DNA of 64,000 nt from Verrucomicrobiota bacterium. Lineage in GTDB: Bacteria; Verrucomicrobiota; Verrucomicrobiia; JABWAM01. This document shows, piece by piece, positions 50,424 through 58,722 of the stretch (positions are counted from its first letter, which is position 1; the number at the start of each line of letters is the position of its first letter). Under the pieces are notes generated by a model that did no database searches, was not told where the DNA came from, and saw only the letters and a program-made list of their open reading frames with translations. The stretch spans positions 1 through 64,000 of the forward strand of contig JAHFSY010000016.1 of assembly GCA_023269615.1 (NCBI GenBank). Reading direction: 5' to 3'. A program made the translations under genes and the position numbers.

Positions 50424-52117
50424 CTTACACGCGTCATCGTCATCTTCCACTGCGTTACTTCTGGCTTTGGGTGGCCCTGGGTGTGACCGCCTTCCTCTTA
50501 GCACGACCCGCGTATCGCATGGTGAAGAACTGGCGTTCGGGCGTATTCGTTCGTCGCGCTGAGGCATCCATGGGCCGCGGTGACCTCGACGCGGCGAAGG
50601 AGGAGAGTTTGCTCAGTCTCCAGCTTCGTCCGGGTCGCGTGGATGCCTTGCGCGTGCTGGCCAGTGTGGTGGAGGCAAAAGGGAGTCCCGAAGTGCTCAC
50701 CCTTCGCATGTACATCGTGGACCAGGCGGGGGCGACGGATGGCGACAGGATCAACCTTGGCGAAACAGCGTTGAAAGCAAATGTGCCCGAGCTGACATCA
50801 CGCGAACTTGCGGTGTTGTTGAGCCGTGACAATCCCGCGAAGGAAACCTACATCCTTGCAGGCCTCCTTGCGGTGAGCCAACAGCAGCCCGCGCTGGCGC
50901 GGGAGTGGTTTCACAAGGCGCTGGAAATCGATGCCTCATGCACGACCGCAGAGATCAACCTCGCGCGCGTGGAGTTGTGGATGATCGGGGGAGAGGCCAG
51001 CGAGGACCGGGGACTGGCGCGCCTGAGGCGGCTTGCTTTGGGAAAGGACAACGCCGCTTTCGACAGCTTGAGGGAGCTGGTTCAGTGGGGGAGTGAGCAT
51101 GTGTCGCGGTTTCCATTTGATGAAAAATGGGGGGCCATGCTGGAGAAACATCCCCATGCAGGCTTGCAGGAGAAGTGCCTTGTCGCGGAGTGGAAGTGTC
51201 GGACATTTCCCATGCGGGAACCCGAGATTGCCGAGGGGCTGGTTGCCGCAGCGCGGCGGGCTCCCCCTGAACAACAAAGAGAGGCAGGCGCCTGGCTCAA
51301 CCACCACCGATTGTATGAGAGAACCCTGACGTCATTTCCACCCGGCCCGGATGTTCCGGACAGCATGGTTCTTGTGCAACTGGATGCCCTGGCGGCACTC
51401 GGAAAATGGGACCAGATCCGGGACTTTCTCAATGGAGATGTTCTGAAGAGTGATCCCGTGTTGAGATCACTCTACCGCGCCCGCGTGGCACGGGAAACGG
51501 GCAGCCGCCAGCTCTTCGAATGGGGCTGGCGCCGGGCACTCCGCGAGGCGGATGGCAATCCGTCTGCGCTTCAATACCTCGCGACGTATGCCGAGAGGCT
51601 TGGGGAAGCGGCTCTTGCCGTGGACGCGTACGAGGCGCTCAGCCTGCAACCAGGATTTCAGCAGCCGTCTCTGCTGAAACTGGTGCCGCTCTACGAAAAA
51701 CTTGGCGAGACGAGAGACCTGTTGAACGTGATGAAGCGGCTGCTGGAACTGCACCCGGATGACACCGCGGTGATCAACGACATGGCCTGGCTTGGATTGT
51801 TGGTCGGGGATGCGGGCTCGTCCGCGAGTGAGCGCGCCGAATACGTCTATTCCATGGATCCAAAGTTGCCCGCATTCGCCGCCACCTGCGCCCTGGCCCG
51901 TCTGAGGCTGGGAAAGGCTGCGCAGGCCGTGAAGGTGTTGGAAGCGATTCCCCGCTCACAGTTGACCGCCCCAGGATGGCAGGCGGTTTACGCCGCGGCA
52001 TTGGCCGCGAGCGGACGGCGGTCCGAAGGTGCGACCGTCGCCGCGCAGATCAGGCAGGAACTTCTCAAGCCGGAGGAGAAACGACTGCTTTCTGATTTTG
52101 GGTTGACGGTGAAATGA
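50420..52117 (+). CDS. Membrane-anchored TPR protein of exosortase module 2
   Basis: Start ATG 50420 follows a GGAGG site and overlaps the exosortase stop. It has 565 residues with one membrane helix (about 12-30, YFWLWVALGVTAFLLARPAY), then TPR-like repeats (VFVRRAEASMGRGDLDAAKE, ILAGLLAVSQQQPALAREWF, AVYAAALAASGRRSEGATVA). It is a paralogue of the 44837 protein, but here the exosortase comes first and the TPR gene second, the reverse of module 1. Confidence 0.85.
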   Translation: MTYTRHRHLPLRYFWLWVALGVTAFLLARPAYRMVKNWRSGVFVRRAEASMGRGDLDAAKEESLLSLQLRPGRVDALRVLASVVEAKGSPEVLTLRMYIVDQAGATDGDRINLGETALKANVPELTSRELAVLLSRDNPAKETYILAGLLAVSQQQPALAREWFHKALEIDASCTTAEINLARVELWMIGGEASEDRGLARLRRLALGKDNAAFDSLRELVQWGSEHVSRFPFDEKWGAMLEKHPHAGLQEKCLVAEWKCRTFPMREPEIAEGLVAAARRAPPEQQREAGAWLNHHRLYERTLTSFPPGPDVPDSMVLVQLDALAALGKWDQIRDFLNGDVLKSDPVLRSLYRARVARETGSRQLFEWGWRRALREADGNPSALQYLATYAERLGEAALAVDAYEALSLQPGFQQPSLLKLVPLYEKLGETRDLLNVMKRLLELHPDDTAVINDMAWLGLLVGDAGSSASERAEYVYSMDPKLPAFAATCALARLRLGKAAQAVKVLEAIPRSQLTAPGWQAVYAAALAASGRRSEGATVAAQIRQELLKPEEKRLLSDFGLTVK

Positions 52118-52141
52118 TCTGGCTGCGCGACATTTAACTTT

Positions 52142-52254
52142 GTAGCCGAACTCGCCATAGTTTGGAGGGATCCAGGGCGGAAGTGAGCGGGGTTCAATTG
52201 GGGACGAATCCCCAGTCCACAGCATGGCGGCCAAATTCTGGCGAATTCGGCTAC
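52142..52254. repeat. REP pair, family GTAGCC
   Basis: GTAG at 52142-52145 and CTAC at 52251-52254 frame 113 bp. The arms match as inverted repeats at about 21 of 24 bases; the right arm has the stem GAATTC-GCCA-GAATTT. Bases 52251-52253 are at the same time the stop codon of the minus-strand PEP-CTERM gene. Confidence 0.7.
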
Positions 52255-53285
52255 GCGATCGGGCGAAGGCGTAGGCCGTGGCGTGCGCGCCAGCCGAGGA
52301 GCGACACAACGAAGAATCCTGCCATCACGGTGGCGGGCTCAGGGACTGGCACGACTTCACCGGTGCTCAGGACAAGTGCGCCGGGGGTATAGCCGGTGAA
52401 AGTAATGCCGGCGAGGGTTTGCGCTGACATGCTGCTGTTGAAGAAAATCTTGCCGCCCGTGCCGGAGCTGTTGACCGAACCGGTCCAGTTGTTGATCGTG
52501 AGCGTGGAGCCCGAGAAGGATGTGTTGGCAAACGTGAGGGAGCCCGAGGTGCCAAGGTTGATGGTCGAGCTGGAGGTGAGCGTCATGGTCCCGATGGTAT
52601 CGCTGACACCGTTGGCTTGCGTGAGGGTTCCGCCGGCCATCGCGATCGGGGCGGCGTCTTTAATGGCATTTGAAGCATTGATCAACAGGGTGCCCCCGGT
52701 GTTCAGCGTGATCGATGCCGTGCTTCCCATGGCGCTGGCGATGTTGAGGTTTACATTGCCGGAGTTGACGGTCGTGGTGCCCGTGTAGGTGTTCGCAGCG
52801 TTCAGGTTAAAGATGCCGGTGCCGGAAAACGCCAGAGCTTTTGGGTTGGCGCCATCAATGACCCCATTGAAGTCCACCGTACCGGTTCCGGTCCCTCCAA
52901 AAGTGTTGGCGTTTTGCTGGAGGAGAAACGAGGAACCGATCACCACGCTTCCCGTACCGTTCTGGTTGAATTGTGTTCCAGAACTGAAGAGCCTCAACTG
53001 GCCGCCGGTGATCGTGTACTGGTTGTCATCGTTGAACGTAATGGTGTTGATACTGATGGGAGAGGTGGTCTGTGTGACCGTCCGGTTCGCGGTGATGACG
53101 TTCCCAAAGATTGCGTCATCGGCAGTGCCGTTGTCGCCGGGCCATTTCGTACTCGTTCCAGTCCAGTTGGTGTCCACTTCCCAGTTCCCGTTCGCATCCA
53201 CGTTCCATGTGCCGGTGTGCGCCCTTATCAGGGATGGACACAGGAACAGGACCAGCAGCACCGCGATGGAACGACCACGAAACAT
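52251..53285 (-). CDS. PEP-CTERM protein with autotransporter-type beta-strand repeats
   Basis: Start ATG 53285 gives 344 residues: a signal peptide (MFRGRSIAVLLVLFLCPSLIRA), then a Gly/Thr/Asn-rich beta-helix-like passenger. It contains GIFNLNAANTYTGTTTVNSG, the autotransporter-associated beta-strand repeat. The end is a standard exosortase signal VPVPEPATVMAG, a helix FFVVSLLGW and basic residues RARHGLRLRP. It should be surface-attached by one of the two exosortases. It faces module 2 tail to tail, across a REP pair that supplies its TAG stop. Confidence 0.88.
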   Translation of the reverse strand: MFRGRSIAVLLVLFLCPSLIRAHTGTWNVDANGNWEVDTNWTGTSTKWPGDNGTADDAIFGNVITANRTVTQTTSPISINTITFNDDNQYTITGGQLRLFSSGTQFNQNGTGSVVIGSSFLLQQNANTFGGTGTGTVDFNGVIDGANPKALAFSGTGIFNLNAANTYTGTTTVNSGNVNLNIASAMGSTASITLNTGGTLLINASNAIKDAAPIAMAGGTLTQANGVSDTIGTMTLTSSSTINLGTSGSLTFANTSFSGSTLTINNWTGSVNSSGTGGKIFFNSSMSAQTLAGITFTGYTPGALVLSTGEVVPVPEPATVMAGFFVVSLLGWRARHGLRLRPIA

Positions 53286-53390
53286 AGGGTAAACATACCC
53301 ATTTTCAGGGTTATAGCAAGCTTGGAATGAATCATCCTGGATATGGGAAACAGGCTTGCAATTGCACATGTCATGTGGAACGTTGCAGGC

Positions 53391-54062
53391 ATGCGCACGG
53401 CGTCCAAGAATGAGAGGAGCCCGGATGTTGGCAGTCTTATTTTGAACCGCATCCTCATGGGGAAAATCCAGCCGGGGCAGCGTCTCAGCGAAATCGGGCT
53501 GGCGAAGGATCTTGGCATCGGGCTCACCCCGTTGCGCCGGGAACTGGATCGCCTGGCGTATCGCGGCATCCTCGAACGGAGCTCTCGCGTCGGCACATTT
53601 GTGCGGGAGGTGAGCGTGGATGAGTTTTGCCAGCTCATGGACCTGCGCGCGGCGCTTGAAGGAATGGCGGCGCGTCTCGCCGTGGGGCGGATCACGGATT
53701 CGCAACTCGGCCGCCTCGAAAAACTTGCCCGGCAGCTCGATTCACCCAAAACCCGCATCGTGCAGGGGGAGCCGATGGACGAGGAATTTCACCACATCAT
53801 CCTCGAGGCGGCCGGAAATTCGGAGATCACCCGGGTGCTGGAGGGACGGCTTGTGCGCGAAAAAACCTTCCTGCTCCTGGTGCGTGTTTCAAGGAAACGC
53901 TCCGAATACCCCGCAAGCCCGGCGTGGGTCGTTCCCCACATGCAGATCGTGAAGTCGTTCCAGGGAGGCAAGGCGCTCGAGGCCGAGGCCACATCCCGCG
54001 ACCACGTTCTCAACAGCAAGATGACCCTGCTGGCCCGCCTCCACGGAGCCACCGTTTTGTGA
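53391..54062 (+). CDS. GntR-family transcriptional regulator (FCD type)
   Basis: Start ATG 53391 gives 223 residues. The N-terminal winged helix reads ILNRILMGKIQPGQRLSEIG, then LGIGLTPLRRELDRLAYRGI, ending VGTFVREVS, as in GntR proteins. The C-terminal helical ligand-binding domain (LMDLRAALEGMAARLAVGRI, MDEEFHHIILEAAG) is FCD/FadR-like. Such regulators sense organic acids or sugar acids. The DapA-family gene follows 60 bases later and is the likely target. Confidence 0.88.
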   Translation: MRTASKNERSPDVGSLILNRILMGKIQPGQRLSEIGLAKDLGIGLTPLRRELDRLAYRGILERSSRVGTFVREVSVDEFCQLMDLRAALEGMAARLAVGRITDSQLGRLEKLARQLDSPKTRIVQGEPMDEEFHHIILEAAGNSEITRVLEGRLVREKTFLLLVRVSRKRSEYPASPAWVVPHMQIVKSFQGGKALEAEATSRDHVLNSKMTLLARLHGATVL

Positions 54063-54079
54063 GCGACGTGAAGAATCAG

Positions 54080-54110
54080 CCACGGATGGAACACAGATGA
54101 AACACGGATT
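54080..54110. repeat. Short CACGGATG-type repeat
   Basis: CCACGGATGGAACACAGATG followed by AAACACGGAT is a low-complexity sequence of a type often scattered between genes of environmental bacteria. It occupies the space between the GntR gene and the DapA-family gene. Confidence 0.5.
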
Positions 54111-54122
54111 TCTGCCAAACCC

Positions 54123-55034
54123 ATGAGCGCCAAGAAGCGCTATCCTGCCGCCATCATGGGAACCTGCGTGGTTCCATGGACGGCCGATCTCAAATTCGAC
54201 GAGAAGCTTTTTCGCGCGCAGGTCCGCTCGATCGCCCAAGGGCTCACAAAACATCTCTATGTCTTCGGCACGGCGGGCGAAGGGTACGCCGTCACCGATT
54301 CGCAATTTGAGTCCATCGCGCGGGCGTTTTATGAGGAAGGGACGGCCAACGGGGTCGAGACGACGCTGGGCATCATCAGCCTCTCGCTGCCAACCATCCT
54401 CGAGCGCATCGAGAAGGGACGTGGCTGGGGATTCCGCCGCTTCCAGATTTCATTGCCGTCATGGGGCGCCCTCAAGGATCGCGAGGTGGAGGCGTTTTTT
54501 CAGGAGACATGCGGGCGTTTCACGGACAACAGTTTCATGCATTACAACCTGATGCGCACCAAGCGGCTCATCACGGGGACCGAATACGGAAGGCTCGCGG
54601 AGAAGCATCCGAATTTTGTGGCGACGAAGAATGGAAGGGACGAGGAGGCGTTCCTGGTCGAGCTCCTGGAGAAATCCCCGCAACTCCAGCATTTCCTTGG
54701 GGAATCGGGATACGCGCGGATGCGGGACCGTTTCGAGTGCGGCCTCTTGATTTCGCTGGCTGCCACCAACCATTCGCAGGCGAAGGCTTTTCTCGCCGCG
54801 CGCGGCGACCGGTTGAAAAAGATGGGCGGCGAGTTGAAACCCGCGCTTGAAGCCTTGTTGACGGCGGCCGGCAAGAATGAATTCATGGATGGCGCGTACG
54901 ACAAGCTGCTCTACAAGCTGCATGAACCCGGTTTTCCGCTGCGTCTGTTGCCACCGTACGAGTCTTTCACCGAGGGGGATTTCAAGACGTACCAGGAAAA
55001 GCTGAAAAAGGCCGCTCCGTCCTGGATGCCATGA
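54123..55034 (+). CDS. Dihydrodipicolinate synthase/N-acetylneuraminate lyase family protein
   Basis: A 303-residue class I aldolase of the DapA/NanA superfamily. It has the glycine-rich YVFGTAGEGYAVT (in place of GTTGE), the catalytic Tyr141 in MHYNLMRT and the Schiff-base Lys169 in FVATKNG. Members condense or split pyruvate with aldehydes, or dehydrate sugar acids such as 2-keto-3-deoxy-gluconate. With a GntR regulator before it and a propeller gene after it, catabolism is more likely than lysine synthesis. It could act downstream of the dehydratase at 5360, but this is speculation. Confidence 0.88.
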   Translation: MSAKKRYPAAIMGTCVVPWTADLKFDEKLFRAQVRSIAQGLTKHLYVFGTAGEGYAVTDSQFESIARAFYEEGTANGVETTLGIISLSLPTILERIEKGRGWGFRRFQISLPSWGALKDREVEAFFQETCGRFTDNSFMHYNLMRTKRLITGTEYGRLAEKHPNFVATKNGRDEEAFLVELLEKSPQLQHFLGESGYARMRDRFECGLLISLAATNHSQAKAFLAARGDRLKKMGGELKPALEALLTAAGKNEFMDGAYDKLLYKLHEPGFPLRLLPPYESFTEGDFKTYQEKLKKAAPSWMP

Positions 55035-55106
55035 TCCCCCATGACGGCGCGCTCATTTCGTGTCGCCTTTCTCCCCGCGAGCTGGCAGTTTGAACAGATC
55101 AAATCC

Positions 55107-56228
55107 ATGCATGGTTTCATGAAGAATATTTTCATCCTGACTTTGGGGCTGCTGTTTGCCGTTTTGCCCGCCGATGCGGGGCAGCGCGTGTTCGATGTTG
55201 GGGAGGGCAATGACTATGCATCCCTTTGCCCGACGCTCGACACCGGAAAATTGTACGCGGGACGGCTGGCGCACACGGCCGAGAACCAGATTGTGCTGGA
55301 TGTGTTCAGCGTGGATGCAAAGGGGAACCCTTCCGCGTCGCCGCGCACCTATGAAATCGCCGTGCCACCACCGGTGAACGACAAGTACGTCACACAGTGG
55401 AGGAGCATCATCGCCATCGCCCGGCATCCGAACAAGAAGAAGCTCTACCTCGGCTACGCCGAGCCATTTCCGAATGAGGACCACAAGTATCTGGTCGTGT
55501 TTGACCTGGATGCGAAGGGCGAGCCCACGGGCAAGCCGCGCATCCTGTATGTGGGACACGTCAATAATTCGGTGACCGGTTTCGCGGTGGATGAGAAGGA
55601 CAAGATTCTTTACATGATCGGGTGGGGGCTGGGGCTCTTCGGATATCCACTGGACGACAATGGCGAGCCGAAAGGGGATTCGTTCATGAAAACCGGCTTC
55701 AGCCACGGCAGCTATTCGAGTATTTTCGCGGAGGATTTTTCCTCGGTCATCTACGGCGATTACGGATGTTTTGCGTACGCGCTTCTTGATCACAAGGCGA
55801 CGAACGACGCGCTTGAAAAGCCGCCGGAGTATTTCACGGTTCCGGGCAACCCGAATTACGTGGGGCTGGCATGCGCCGGCGAGACGCTTTTTGTGGCCAA
55901 CATGACGGGAGACGCCACGACAGCCGCCCTCTACACATGGCCGCTCGACAAGGCCACCATGAAGCCGCAGGGGCTTGGCGCCCAGATCCCGAAGGTCCAC
56001 CCGATCATGATTGCGCAGGGGACGCGCAAAGCTGCCTATGTCGCCACGCAGCCAAGCGTGGACGAGGGTGTTCCCAAGGGATTTCAATTGTTGAAGTTCG
56101 AGCCCACGCCCCTGGGACAGTTGCCGGTTCCAAAAAACCTGGGCAGCGAATACGAGGGAATGACGCTCAAGGCGATCGCCGTGGACGAGGCCACTGGCAA
56201 CATTTACATCTGCGCTCGCAGCCATTAG
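55107..56228 (+). CDS. Secreted beta-propeller-like protein (paralogue of 13-1254)
   Basis: Starts at 55107 or 55119; the signal peptide is KNIFILTLGLLFAVLPADAG. The mature protein contains blade-like repeats KLYLGYAEP, VVFDLDAKGEPTGKPR and LYTWPLDKATMKPQG, the same phrases as in the protein at 13-1254. The two paralogues sit 54 kb apart, each next to genes for sugar-acid or carbohydrate breakdown. A periplasmic or surface binding or lyase-like propeller is possible; I do not recognise a named family. Confidence 0.72.
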   Translation: MHGFMKNIFILTLGLLFAVLPADAGQRVFDVGEGNDYASLCPTLDTGKLYAGRLAHTAENQIVLDVFSVDAKGNPSASPRTYEIAVPPPVNDKYVTQWRSIIAIARHPNKKKLYLGYAEPFPNEDHKYLVVFDLDAKGEPTGKPRILYVGHVNNSVTGFAVDEKDKILYMIGWGLGLFGYPLDDNGEPKGDSFMKTGFSHGSYSSIFAEDFSSVIYGDYGCFAYALLDHKATNDALEKPPEYFTVPGNPNYVGLACAGETLFVANMTGDATTAALYTWPLDKATMKPQGLGAQIPKVHPIMIAQGTRKAAYVATQPSVDEGVPKGFQLLKFEPTPLGQLPVPKNLGSEYEGMTLKAIAVDEATGNIYICARSH

Positions 56229-56262
56229 CGCCTGGCCCTGGCCGATTTGTTGTGTTCTTGAA

Positions 56263-57564
56263 ATGGTCATGAGCCCCCCCGGCCCCACACCGCGACTGTA
56301 TTTTGACAACCTGATACGGTACTCCCGGAATCCTCTGGGATTTCTCGAGGAAATGGTGCGCCAGTACGGTGACACCGTTTTCGTCGAGATGCCGGGTTAT
56401 TCGTTCTATATCATCAACGACCGCAAAAGCGTGGAGGAGGTCCTGCGAAACAAGGACGGGCTTTTCATCAAGGACAAGGCGAGTCACATGGTCTCCCGCG
56501 TGGTGGGAAACGGGTTGATCATCAGCGAGGGCGATTTTTGGAAGGGCCAGCGCAAGGCTGCCCAGCCCGCGTTCCACCCGGGCTGCATCGCGGGATGGGC
56601 CGGTCACTTCACGGAGTATTGCCGCGAACGCATGGGCACGTGGCACGACGGGCAGGTGATCGTGATCCAGGACGAGATGATGAAGACCACTCTGCGCATC
56701 ATCGCAAAAATCATCTTCAACGTGGATGTCACCAAACAAAGCGCCGAGGTCGGCGAAGCCATGGTGGATGTGACGGATTACTTTTCCAGCATCCTCAATT
56801 TCATTTTTCCCGAGTGGCTTCCGACGCCCGCCAACATCAAGTTGAAGCGGTCCGTGCGCGAGCTGAACCGGCTGATTGTGGAATTTGGAAAAGGCGACGC
56901 CTCGGCGGGCGAGGCTGCCCCCACCATGCAGGACATGCTTCGTTCCGCTGGACTGGGTGGCGATCAATTGCGTGACGAGCTGGTCACCTTCCTGCTCGCG
57001 GGACACGAAACCACGGCACTGGCCCTGAGCTTTTCCATTTACCTGCTCTCGAAGCATCCCGAGGCGCTGGAAAAACTCCGGGCTGAAATCAAACAGGTGG
57101 CGGGAGGTCGTCCCATCGCGGTGGAGGATTACAAGCAGCTGGCTTTCACAAAGCGTGTTTTTCAGGAAGCGTTGCGCCTCTATCCTCCGGCATGGAGTCT
57201 TGGGCGCGAGGCACTGCAGGATTGCGAGCTGTCCGGCTTCAGCATTCCCGCCCATGCGCAGCTCGCAATCACGTCATGGCTGCTCCATCGGGACGAGCGT
57301 TATTTCAAGGATCCGCTGGTATTCAAGCCCGAGCGATGGGAATCCATTGCAGAGCACGATCTGTCATTTGCATACATCCCGTTCGGCGCCGGCCCAAGGG
57401 CATGCATCGGGCGGGAGTTTGCGATGATGGAAGGCGTCCTCATCCTCGGAACCCTCTTTCAAACATGGAATTTTGAGCTTGTGAGCAACACGCCTTTGGA
57501 ATTCCAACCTTCCATCACGCTGCGCCCAAAAAAACCTCTCGAAGCCAGGGTGAAGAAATTCTAA
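56263..57564 (+). CDS. Cytochrome P450
   Basis: A 433-residue haem monooxygenase with all key motifs: I-helix LLAGHETTALAL, K-helix EALRLYPP (ExxR), PERW, and the haem loop FGAGPRACIGREFA with Cys381 as thiolate ligand. It is a soluble-type bacterial P450 with no membrane anchor. No ferredoxin or reductase partner is adjacent, and neighbours do not point to a substrate. ATG 56269 is an alternative start. Fatty-acid or terpenoid oxidation are typical roles but unproven here. Confidence 0.95.
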   Translation: MVMSPPGPTPRLYFDNLIRYSRNPLGFLEEMVRQYGDTVFVEMPGYSFYIINDRKSVEEVLRNKDGLFIKDKASHMVSRVVGNGLIISEGDFWKGQRKAAQPAFHPGCIAGWAGHFTEYCRERMGTWHDGQVIVIQDEMMKTTLRIIAKIIFNVDVTKQSAEVGEAMVDVTDYFSSILNFIFPEWLPTPANIKLKRSVRELNRLIVEFGKGDASAGEAAPTMQDMLRSAGLGGDQLRDELVTFLLAGHETTALALSFSIYLLSKHPEALEKLRAEIKQVAGGRPIAVEDYKQLAFTKRVFQEALRLYPPAWSLGREALQDCELSGFSIPAHAQLAITSWLLHRDERYFKDPLVFKPERWESIAEHDLSFAYIPFGAGPRACIGREFAMMEGVLILGTLFQTWNFELVSNTPLEFQPSITLRPKKPLEARVKKF

Positions 57565-57586
57565 TCCGTATTCCCTTCCAATTTTT

Positions 57587-57656
57587 GTAGGAGCCGTTGC
57601 CAACGGCGATCGGGGAAAAGGGCTCGGAGGAGATCGCCGATGGCATCGGCTCCTAC
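57587..57656. repeat. REP pair, family GTAGGAGCC
   Basis: GTAG 57587-57590 to CTAC 57653-57656 (70 bp). The left hairpin is GCCGTT-GCC-AACGGC; the right, on the minus strand, is GCCGAT-GCC-ATCGGC. The next 55 bases contain two more GGCTAC ends without clear hairpins and look like worn copies. Confidence 0.8.
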
Positions 57657-57740
57657 AGTTTCGGCTACAATTTCAAGGAGACGCGGCGGCGATTTTGGGC
57701 TACATGATTCGTTGCTTGATTCTTAACCTCTGATCTCAAC

Positions 57741-58661
57741 TTGGACAATCCCATCAAAGTCGGCGTCGTCGGTGTCGGTCACCTGGGCAAGGAGCATGCC
57801 CGGATCTATTCGCAGTTGCCCGGCTGCCAGCTTGTCGGAATCGTGGACAGCAACCCCAAGGCTGCGGAAGCCATCGCAAAAAAAGTCCGCAGCCGCGTCT
57901 TTCCATCCATCGCCGAGCTCGCGCCAGCCGTGGACGCCGTCAGCGTGGTGGTTCCCACGACGATGCATCACGAGGTGGCCCGCGTTTTTCTCACTGCCGG
58001 CAAGGATGTCTTCATCGAGAAGCCGATCACGGAGACCACGGCGCAGGCGGAGGAACTCGTGAGGCTCGCGCAGCAAAAGGGGCGTCTCGTCCAGGTGGGC
58101 CACATCGAACGCTTCAACCCGGTGCTGTCATATCTCGAGAAAAACCTGCACGTGCCCAAGTTCATCGAGGCGCACCGGCTTTCGCCGTACCCCGGACGTG
58201 GAACCGACGTGAGCGTGGTGCTCGACCTGATGATCCACGACCTGGACGTAATCCTTCACCTCGTCCATTCGCCGCTGGTTTCCTTCGACGCCGTCGGCGT
58301 GGCGGTGTTGAGCCCGAGCGAGGACATCGCCAATGCGCGCCTCAAATTTGCGAACGGTTGCGTGGCCAACATCACGACAAGCCGCATCAGTCCGGAAAAA
58401 ATGCGGAAGATCAGGGTGTTCTCCGCCGACAGCTACATCTCGCTCGATTACCAGAACCAGGAAGGCGAGGTCTATTGGAAGGAGGCGGGCGCGATCAAGC
58501 GCGACAAGGTCCCTGTCACGAAAGATGAACCGCTGAAACTGGAACTGGCGTCATTTCTGGAAAGCGTCCGTCAGCGTTCCGAACCCAAGGTGAGCGGTGA
58601 GCAGGGCAAACGCGCGCTGGATGTGGCCGTGGCGATCATCGAGCAGATCCGGAAGAGCTAG
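57741..58661 (+). CDS. Gfo/Idh/MocA oxidoreductase, GnnA-like
   Basis: Start is TTG 57741; there is no in-frame ATG near. The 306-residue protein has the Rossmann motif VGVVGVGHLGKEHA, VFIEKPIT (catalytic Lys), and GHIERFNPVLSYLE, a phrase I associate with UDP-GlcNAc 3-dehydrogenases such as GnnA. These make the 3-amino sugar for lipid A. The C-terminal sheet has DLMIHDLDVILHL. The specific function is tentative. It is preceded by a REP pair and ends 61 bases from the convergent oxidoreductase. Confidence 0.85.
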   Translation: MDNPIKVGVVGVGHLGKEHARIYSQLPGCQLVGIVDSNPKAAEAIAKKVRSRVFPSIAELAPAVDAVSVVVPTTMHHEVARVFLTAGKDVFIEKPITETTAQAEELVRLAQQKGRLVQVGHIERFNPVLSYLEKNLHVPKFIEAHRLSPYPGRGTDVSVVLDLMIHDLDVILHLVHSPLVSFDAVGVAVLSPSEDIANARLKFANGCVANITTSRISPEKMRKIRVFSADSYISLDYQNQEGEVYWKEAGAIKRDKVPVTKDEPLKLELASFLESVRQRSEPKVSGEQGKRALDVAVAIIEQIRKS

Positions 58662-58696
58662 CTCAGATTGCCTCCCACAAGAAGCCTTGGTCCCGC

Positions 58697-58716
58697 GGAC
58701 ACGACGGAGCGTGTCC
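58697..58716. terminator. Hairpin between convergent genes
   Basis: GGACACG (58697-58703) and CGTGTCC (58710-58716) form a 7-bp stem with a 6-base loop, between the ends of the GnnA-like gene and the convergent oxidoreductase. No T run follows on either strand, so it may be a weak bidirectional terminator or another dispersed palindrome. Confidence 0.4.
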
Positions 58717-58722
58717 CTCCGT

